NCBI GenBank assembly: GCA_900553135.1
Contig: USCO01000001.1
Location: 1-63,700 of the forward strand
Reading direction: 5' to 3'
Length of the DNA: 63,700 nucleotides
DNA from: an uncultured Eubacteriales bacterium
GTDB lineage: Bacteria; Bacillota; Clostridia; Oscillospirales; Oscillospiraceae
Both the position numbers and the translations under genes were made by a program. Of this stretch, positions 58,341 through 63,700 are shown piece by piece. Under the pieces are notes generated by a model, which had not been told where the DNA came from, made no database searches, and saw nothing but the letters and a program-made list of their open reading frames with translations. Positions within the stretch are counted from its first letter, which is position 1. Every line of letters starts with the position of its first letter.

Positions 58341-59573
58341 TTACGTCACCTCGTAGTAGAATTCAAAATTGTCGCCGGTATGGAAGAAATCGGAGTAATC
58401 GATGGAGAACAGGGGCTTTTTCACCCTGGACACGTCGATTTTCCGGGCGATCAGCTGGGTCAGCACGCCGCCGTAGGCCAGATCTCCCTGGAGAATGGCT
58501 CCGTAGATCGTTCCGCCCTTGTGGATCACCTTGCGGTACTGATCCCCTGTGTCCTCCACGATCTCCTCGTAGGTATCGTCCGGTTTCTCCGGCAGACCTA
58601 AGGACATGGTGGGAATGTCAAGAAAATTCATGGTGGACTTGCTGGCGAAAAAGTCCTCCATTCCGGTTTCGATCCCGGCCATATTGTCCGCCGCCACCAT
58701 CCCCTGCTTGACCGCCGCAGGCCAGATGGGGGAACGCCCGGTCACGTCCCCGGCTCCGTACACGTCCGCCACATTGGTGCGCCCCTGAGGATCAATCACC
58801 AGGCCGTAGGAATCCAATTCCAGGCCGGAGTCCTCCAGGAATTCCACGTTGGAGCGCACGCCCGCCGTCACCACCAGCAGGTCGCAGGGAATCTGTCCGC
58901 CGTCGGAGAGCGCAAGGGAAACGACCCGTCCGTCATCGCCGCAGCGCACTTCCTCCAGGGCGCAGCCCAAATGCAGCTTCACGCCCTTTGCCTCCAGAGC
59001 CTTTTGATAGACCGAAGCCGCTCTCTCGTCCAGCTGCTTGACCAGCAGCCGGTCCGCCAGCTCCACCAATTCCACGCTGCGTCCCATATGGAGAAAGCCC
59101 GTGGCCGCGTCCAGCCCCGTAAGGCCGCCGCCCATGATCACGATATGCTTCGCGTCCTTTGCGGCCTCCATGATGGCCTCCGTCTCCTCCATATCCCGGA
59201 AACCGTACACGCCTTTGGCCTCCCGCAGCCCCTTCACCGGCGGCAGGAAGGTGTGGGAACCCGTGGCGATCAGCAGCTTGTCGTAGGAAAGCGCCGTGCC
59301 GTCGGACAGGACCGCCTCCTTTTTCCCGGTGTCCACGCCCGTACAGGCCACGCCCTTTCTCCAGTCCACCCGGTAACGCTTTGCAAAATCCGCCTCCGCG
59401 AAGCAGAGCTGCTCCCTGGTGCGCAGGTTCCCGATCAGGTGGTGGAGAATGCATCGGGAATAAATCTCCTGATCCTTGCTGACCAGCACGATTTCCGCCT
59501 CAGGACAGCGCTTTCTCAGCTGCCTTACGCCGTTCACTCCGGCCGCGCTGGCGCCCAATACCACATACCTCAT
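58341..59573 (-). CDS. NAD(P)H/FAD oxidoreductase, NarC-like
   Basis: A 410-residue pyridine nucleotide-disulfide oxidoreductase-fold protein of the NirB/rubredoxin-reductase-like group. FAD motif: YVVLGASAAGVNGVRQLRK; NAD motif: IVIMGGGLTGLDAATGFLHM; second FAD motif: NVADVYGAGDV. It would supply electrons to the nitrate reductase, as NarC does in Clostridium perfringens. Its ATG overlaps the 4Fe-4S protein gene stop by ATGA. Upstream ORF extension to 59870 is antisense or wrong-frame to that gene. Confidence 0.88.
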   Translation of the reverse strand: MRYVVLGASAAGVNGVRQLRKRCPEAEIVLVSKDQEIYSRCILHHLIGNLRTREQLCFAEADFAKRYRVDWRKGVACTGVDTGKKEAVLSDGTALSYDKLLIATGSHTFLPPVKGLREAKGVYGFRDMEETEAIMEAAKDAKHIVIMGGGLTGLDAATGFLHMGRSVELVELADRLLVKQLDERAASVYQKALEAKGVKLHLGCALEEVRCGDDGRVVSLALSDGGQIPCDLLVVTAGVRSNVEFLEDSGLELDSYGLVIDPQGRTNVADVYGAGDVTGRSPIWPAAVKQGMVAADNMAGIETGMEDFFASKSTMNFLDIPTMSLGLPEKPDDTYEEIVEDTGDQYRKVIHKGGTIYGAILQGDLAYGGVLTQLIARKIDVSRVKKPLFSIDYSDFFHTGDNFEFYYEVT

Positions 59574-59992
59574 GCTTCCACCTCCTCCATCGTAATCGCC
59601 TTCATGGGACAAATTTCCACGCACATGGGAGCCGGGGAACCGTCCGAACTGCGGTGCACGCACATGTCGCACTTCATGATCTCCTTGTGCTCGATGCGGT
59701 CGCTCTTTAACACGCCGTAGGGGCAGGCCATGACGCACATGTAGCAGCTGGCGCATTTCTCCCGGTCGTACTCCACAAAACCGTTCTCCGGGTTCTTGTG
59801 CATGGCCCCGGTCATGCAGGTGTACACGCACTCCGGCCGGTCGCAGTGGCGGCAGAAAATGGGGGCGCATTTGCCCTCGCTGTCGATGACCACCCGGTTT
59901 CTGGCGTCGTTTGACTCATGGCTGACCACGCAGGCCGTCACACAGGTCAGGCAGCCGATACAGCGGCTTCTGTCAATTTTGATCCGATACAT
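59570..59992 (-). CDS. 4Fe-4S electron-transfer protein, NarB-like
   Basis: A 140-residue polyferredoxin of the DMSO-reductase beta/HycB group. Cysteine motifs: CIGCLTCVTAC, CRHCDRPECVYTC, CASCYMCVMACP and CDMCV...CVEICP, enough for up to four clusters. It probably links the flavoprotein to the molybdoenzyme. GAAGGAGGG precedes ATG at 59992. It overlaps the molybdoenzyme gene by 20 bp. Confidence 0.9.
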   Translation of the reverse strand: MYRIKIDRSRCIGCLTCVTACVVSHESNDARNRVVIDSEGKCAPIFCRHCDRPECVYTCMTGAMHKNPENGFVEYDREKCASCYMCVMACPYGVLKSDRIEHKEIMKCDMCVHRSSDGSPAPMCVEICPMKAITMEEVEA

Positions 59993-62084
59993 GACCGTTC
60001 CCTCCTTCTGCTTTCTCAAACCAAACCGGCGTCGCCTTGTAGGACGGCTCCTTGGAATAGGGGTCGTAAATGGACGGCGTCAGCTTGTTGCACTCGATGT
60101 AATGAATGGGCGCGTACAGCTCCTGTTCCCGCACATGCCCGGAAATCCGCGCCCGGAACACGGCGCTGTGGCCGTTGGCCGAGTGCACCCGCAGGAAATC
60201 GTTCTCCCCGATGCCCTTCTCTTTGGCCGTCAACGGATTGATGTACAGATAGGCCTCCCTGGCCGACACGTCCTCCACAAACTGGACTTCCCTGGTGCGG
60301 GACTGGGTGTGCCACTGCCCCACCGAGCCTCTGCCGGTGTTCAGCAAATAGGGGAATTCTTCGGTCAGAGGCATGGGATTCTCCCTGGGCGCCTCGAACT
60401 TGAACTGGGCCTTCTTGCTGGGGGTGAAGAAATTTCCGTCCTCGTACAGGCGGCGCTGGTCCTCGGTCAGGGTCTCCCCCTCTCGGAAGGGCCACTGGAC
60501 GCCCCGGGAGTTTTCCAGCATCTCCCAGGTAACGCCGGTGATGTCGCCGGGCATACCCTTGGAGCATTTCTTCATCAGCTCAAAGCAGTCCTTCGGCGTC
60601 TCCCAGCCCTTTAACAGTTCACCCATTCCCAGAGCCCTTCCGACTCCCAGAACGGCCTCGTAGTCGCTGATCTCGTTCTCCCCTCTGGGCAGGCAGGGGC
60701 GCATGCCGGAGAGGCGGCGCTCCAGGTTGATGTAGGTGCCCTCCTTCTTGATGCCCGGAACCACGGGGAAAAACACCGTGCAGTGCTCCGCGCTCTCGAT
60801 GGTGTCGTAGATGTCCTGAACCACGAACAGCTCCAGCTTTTTCACCGCCTCCGCAAAGGTCTCGTTGTTGGTCCAGCTGTGCCGCGGGTTGGTGCAGAGA
60901 ATCCACAGGCCCTTGATCCGGCCCTCGTTGATCCCCTCGATGATCTGGTTGTAGGTGGCGGTGGGCTTCTCCGCCAGAACGCTCTCGTCCACGCCCAGGG
61001 CGTTCGCCACCGCCGTCCTGCGGGCCGGGTTGGTGAAATCACCGCCCGCGTAGAGTACCGCGGTGTTGGAATATGCCCGGGAACCCATGGCGTTGCACTG
61101 GCCGGTGATGGAGTTGGCCCCGGTGCCGGGACGGCCGATATTGCCGGTCATCAGCGCGATGTTGATGATGGCCTGGGCCGTGCGGACCGCTTCGTAGCCC
61201 TGGTTCACGCCCATGGTCCACCAGAAGGACACCCGTTTTCCCTCATGAATCAGCCCGGCAAGCTCCAGAATCTGCTCCGGCGCAAGACCCGCGGTCTCCT
61301 GGGCCTTCTCTAATGTGAAATCCTTCACGAACTCCTTGAATTCCCCGTACCCCTCGGTGTGGGCCGCGATGTAATCCTCATTCACCCAGCCCTTTTCGAT
61401 GAGCACGTTTGCCAGGGTGTAGAACAGGCAGAGATCGCCCTTCCAGCGCACCGGATACCAGTAGTCCGCGTTCATGGCGGTCTCGGACTCCCTGGGATCG
61501 ATGACGATGACCTTCTTATTCGGGTCCGGGTTCAGCTTCACCCGTCTCCAGAGGATGGGGTGGGCCACCACCGGGTTGGCTCCCACGAACACGATGGTGT
61601 CGGACAGCTCCAGGTCCTTTAAGGTATAGCCCGGCGCGTCAAAGCCGTAGCTCTGCTTGTGGGCCACCACGGCGGTGGCCATGCAGAGGCGGGTGTTGCC
61701 GTCCACGTTGGTCTTTAAGTAATTGCGCATCACATGGCCGAAAATGGCGAATTCCTCCATGGTCAGCTGGCCCGTGCTGATGCCCGCCACGCTCTCCCGG
61801 CCGTATTTTTCCTGAAGCGCTGTGAGCTGATCCGCCACATGTTGAAAGCCCTCGTCCCAGGACACTTCCTTCATGGTGCCGTCCGCCTGGCGGATCTTCG
61901 GCAACGGAGAGGTCTTGACCACGGTCTGCTGTTTGTCCAGGGACAGGCCCTTGATGCAGCAGAAACCGTCGTTGACCGGATAACCCTTGGTGGGCAGCAC
62001 CTTGACGATGCGCCCGTCCTCCACATAGAAGTCCATGTTGCAGTCCAGGGCGCAGTAATTGCAGGTCGATTGTACCCGTTTCAT
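59973..62084 (-). CDS. Molybdopterin oxidoreductase, assimilatory-type nitrate reductase (NarA/NasA-like)
   Basis: A 703-residue molybdoenzyme. N-terminal 4Fe-4S ligands C-x2-C-x3-C...C (CNYCALDC, GFCCIKG); molybdenum ligand Cys in NTRLCMATAVVAHK, as in Nap/Nas nitrate reductases; cofactor motifs GANPVVAHPILWRRV, WWTMGVNQ and GRGSVGQWHTQSRT. Cytosolic, with no Tat signal. Gene order with the 4Fe-4S protein and FAD protein matches the C. perfringens nar operon. Formate or another oxyanion cannot be excluded. Confidence 0.87.
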   Translation of the reverse strand: MKRVQSTCNYCALDCNMDFYVEDGRIVKVLPTKGYPVNDGFCCIKGLSLDKQQTVVKTSPLPKIRQADGTMKEVSWDEGFQHVADQLTALQEKYGRESVAGISTGQLTMEEFAIFGHVMRNYLKTNVDGNTRLCMATAVVAHKQSYGFDAPGYTLKDLELSDTIVFVGANPVVAHPILWRRVKLNPDPNKKVIVIDPRESETAMNADYWYPVRWKGDLCLFYTLANVLIEKGWVNEDYIAAHTEGYGEFKEFVKDFTLEKAQETAGLAPEQILELAGLIHEGKRVSFWWTMGVNQGYEAVRTAQAIINIALMTGNIGRPGTGANSITGQCNAMGSRAYSNTAVLYAGGDFTNPARRTAVANALGVDESVLAEKPTATYNQIIEGINEGRIKGLWILCTNPRHSWTNNETFAEAVKKLELFVVQDIYDTIESAEHCTVFFPVVPGIKKEGTYINLERRLSGMRPCLPRGENEISDYEAVLGVGRALGMGELLKGWETPKDCFELMKKCSKGMPGDITGVTWEMLENSRGVQWPFREGETLTEDQRRLYEDGNFFTPSKKAQFKFEAPRENPMPLTEEFPYLLNTGRGSVGQWHTQSRTREVQFVEDVSAREAYLYINPLTAKEKGIGENDFLRVHSANGHSAVFRARISGHVREQELYAPIHYIECNKLTPSIYDPYSKEPSYKATPVWFEKAEGGNGHVSDQN

Positions 62085-62100
62085 CTAAATTTCCCCCTTC

Positions 62101-63063
62101 TCAGTATTTGACGCCGCCCCAGTAGATCCGCTCCGAAACCTCGGCAATCTCTGGGAGCACTACACCTCTCAGCGCCCATTTTTTAAATTCCTCAAACCCC
62201 GTCCGGTCCACGATGTAACCGATGTGTTCCTTGCCCCCAGGGGCGCTTAGGTCGATGTATTCCCGGACGTAGTCGTAGGTGTTGGTGATGATCTTTAAAA
62301 TGCTCTCCTCGTCGGCCCACTTGATGAAGTCCTCGCCCAGCCGCGGGTTCTTCTTACCCGTCCTTCCGAGGAGCGTCAGGCGGTAATACTTTTTATCACT
62401 GCGCACCCAGGCCCTGGTGGGACACTGGATCACGCACTCGCCGCAGCCGATGCATTTCTCGTGATTGCGCTGAATCCGGTAATTCACCATGGACAGTGCG
62501 CCCACGGATTTCCTTTTACAAGCTTTCTCGCAGGCCCCGCAGCTGACACAGCGCTCGGCCCGGTACTGCGGCTCGGTCATGCCCATGATTCCGAAATCGT
62601 GCATGCGCACCTTGGCGCAGTCGTTGGGGCAGCCGGTCAGCGCCACCTTCACGTGCAGATCGTCGGGAAATATGGCCTTCTCGATCTTAAACGCGAACTC
62701 GCTGGTGTCGTAGCAGGCGTAGGGACAGACCTTATTGCCCACGCAGGCGGAAATGTTCCGGGTGCCCGAGGAGGAATACCCCTTTCCCGGCTCCGGCTGA
62801 TTGATCTTAAGCCCCTCGATGATGGGCTGCAGCAGCTCGTTGACCTTATCCATGTCCTCGTAGCGGATTCCGGGAATCTCAAAGCCCTGGCGCACGGTCA
62901 TGTGCACGGAGCCGTCCCCGTAGGTCTCGGCGATCTCCTGGATCATGGACAGGTACTTCGCGTCCAGATGACCGCCCGGCACCCGGACCCGGGAGGCGGT
63001 GAGGCCCCGCTCCTTTGTGACGCGGAACGCATTTTTCTTCAGCTTCTTTGTATTGACATCCAT
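62101..63063 (-). CDS. asrC: Anaerobic sulfite reductase subunit C (AsrC type)
   Basis: A 320-residue siroheme/4Fe-4S reductase subunit. It has an N-terminal ferredoxin-like domain (VRVPGGHLDAKYLSMIQEIA), the siroheme-4Fe-4S ligands (ACVGNKVCPYACYDT ... TGCPNDCAKVRMHDFGIMG), and an inserted two-cluster ferredoxin domain (CVSCGACEKACKRK, CIGCGECVIQCPTRAW). It reduces sulfite to sulfide; in this nitrate operon it might also reduce nitrite. It lies 13 bp after asrB and 16 bp before the nitrate reductase gene. Confidence 0.88.
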   Translation of the reverse strand: MDVNTKKLKKNAFRVTKERGLTASRVRVPGGHLDAKYLSMIQEIAETYGDGSVHMTVRQGFEIPGIRYEDMDKVNELLQPIIEGLKINQPEPGKGYSSSGTRNISACVGNKVCPYACYDTSEFAFKIEKAIFPDDLHVKVALTGCPNDCAKVRMHDFGIMGMTEPQYRAERCVSCGACEKACKRKSVGALSMVNYRIQRNHEKCIGCGECVIQCPTRAWVRSDKKYYRLTLLGRTGKKNPRLGEDFIKWADEESILKIITNTYDYVREYIDLSAPGGKEHIGYIVDRTGFEEFKKWALRGVVLPEIAEVSERIYWGGVKY

Positions 63064-63076
63064 TCTCTCACGCCTC

Positions 63077-63700
63077 CTAATCTACCAGTTCTCTGCCCAC
63101 GGTGTAGGGGAATACCGGACCGTCCGCGCAGACGTATTTGTCGCCGATGCGGCAGTGCCCGCATTTGCCGATGCCGCAGCACATCTTCCGCTCATAGGAG
63201 ACCCAGATGTTTTCCTCCAAAATCCCCCGCTCCAAAAGGGCCTTCACGGAAAAGCGCATCATGGCGGGAGGCCCCACCACAATGGCTTTGGCGGTCCCCA
63301 CGTCCTGAAGCTTAAGTTCCGGGATGTACCTGGTCACCAGCCCCACGTTTCCGGTGTAGCCCTCCCCGGCGCCGTCCACGGTGAGCACCAGGTTCATTTT
63401 CCCGGCCCAATCCGCGAAATCGTCCCTGAACAGCACATCCTCCGGACTCTTAAAGCCTGCGATCAATGTCATGTTCCCCCGCTCCTCGGGATGGTCTGCA
63501 AAATACCGGATCACGCCCCGGACCGGCCGCTCCCAGTCTCCGCTGCTTCCAGTCAGTCCCAGCCGACGGAATTCTTCCGTCCGGAATCCATCGTTGATTT
63601 TCAGCAGAAGGGAGAGCGCATAGGGGTGGTGGGGAATGAGAAAGAATGGCGCGATCTGCTCAGGCTTGACCCAAATTTTGAAGGGCGGGCGCGGATCGGG
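63077..63700 (-). CDS. asrB: AsrB-like NAD(P)H/FAD-dependent electron-transfer subunit, N-terminus beyond window
   Basis: The last 145 codons match the NAD-binding and 2Fe-2S part of anaerobic sulfite reductase subunit B: RGVIRYFADHPEERGN, KSPEDVLFRDDFADW, IVVGPPAMMRF and cysteines in KMCCGIGKCGHC and YVC. The frame stays open to the window edge (GTG at 63514 is the only start codon inside). The 62 residues before RGVIRYF do not look like the FAD-binding domain, and the expected GGTGLAP motif is replaced by TGSSGDWERPV. This could be a fusion, a rearrangement or a misassembly. Confidence 0.7.
   Translation of the reverse strand, partial: PDPRPPFKIWVKPEQIAPFFLIPHHPYALSLLLKINDGFRTEEFRRLGLTGSSGDWERPVRGVIRYFADHPEERGNMTLIAGFKSPEDVLFRDDFADWAGKMNLVLTVDGAGEGYTGNVGLVTRYIPELKLQDVGTAKAIVVGPPAMMRFSVKALLERGILEENIWVSYERKMCCGIGKCGHCRIGDKYVCADGPVFPYTVGRELVD

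Overview
The window is a chromosomal segment of a Gram-positive anaerobe of the class Clostridia, most likely a Lachnospiraceae-type gut bacterium. Supporting this are strong AGGAGG ribosome sites, TTGACA/TATAAT promoters, GC-rich genes separated by AT-rich gaps, DUF1846 and DUF4317 proteins, an HPr paralogue, two PTS systems, a LysM/GH18 protein of the spore-associated type, and strictly anaerobic redox enzymes. I see no rRNA, tRNA, CRISPR array, insertion sequence or phage gene. The species cannot be named from the sequence alone.

Left part (1-7.3 kb): the PurL FGAM synthase runs off the left edge, followed by a YitT-type membrane protein, a small unknown membrane protein and a DUF1846 protein. 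From 20.7 down to 7.3 kb, all on the minus strand, lies the most striking block: an enlarged fructoselysine (Amadori product) catabolic cluster. It has a FrlA-type permease, two FrlD-type kinases, a FrlB-type SIS deglycase, FrlC plus a second FrlC-like epimerase, and two GntR/UTRA regulators. Interleaved or attached are an SGNH hydrolase, a metal-dependent amidohydrolase, YjbQ and a BtpA/SgcQ protein. A pentulose module completes it: an FGGY kinase, a ribulose-phosphate-3-epimerase-like enzyme and a class II aldolase/4-epimerase. Opposite it (22.0-26.7 kb, plus strand) is an operon of a YtcJ-like amidohydrolase with altered metal ligands, an NhaC-family carrier and a second FGGY kinase. My inference is that the region handles glycated or acylated amino acids, probably including pentose-derived adducts.

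Middle part (26.8-43 kb): one operon has a phosphatase, a sigma-like protein lacking DNA-binding regions, and two M14 aspartoacylase-family paralogues, one of which has lost its zinc ligands. A LysR gene is divergent from it. Then come a nuclease-helicase fusion, a histidine-free HPr paralogue, a PH-domain protein and the LysM/GH18 protein. Two MerR regulators follow, each linked to a promoter with the 19-bp spacer typical of MerR targets, one driving trmO and one a 2,4-diaminopentanoate-dehydrogenase-like gene. A broken DUF3795 gene, a stand-alone NUMOD1 protein, DUF4317 and an acetyltransferase complete this stretch.

Right part (43-63.7 kb): a LevR-type activator heads a mannose-family PTS operon that contains a ceramidase-like hydrolase. 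An intergenic 53-bp tandem repeat with a dyad precedes a HAD phosphatase. A glucose PTS gene has a GlcT-type antiterminator leader but is interrupted by an in-frame TGA, and the antiterminator gene lies beside it. The window ends in a reductive operon: anaerobic sulfite-reductase-type asrB/asrC, a clostridial nitrate reductase trio, a TDT-family carrier and moeA.
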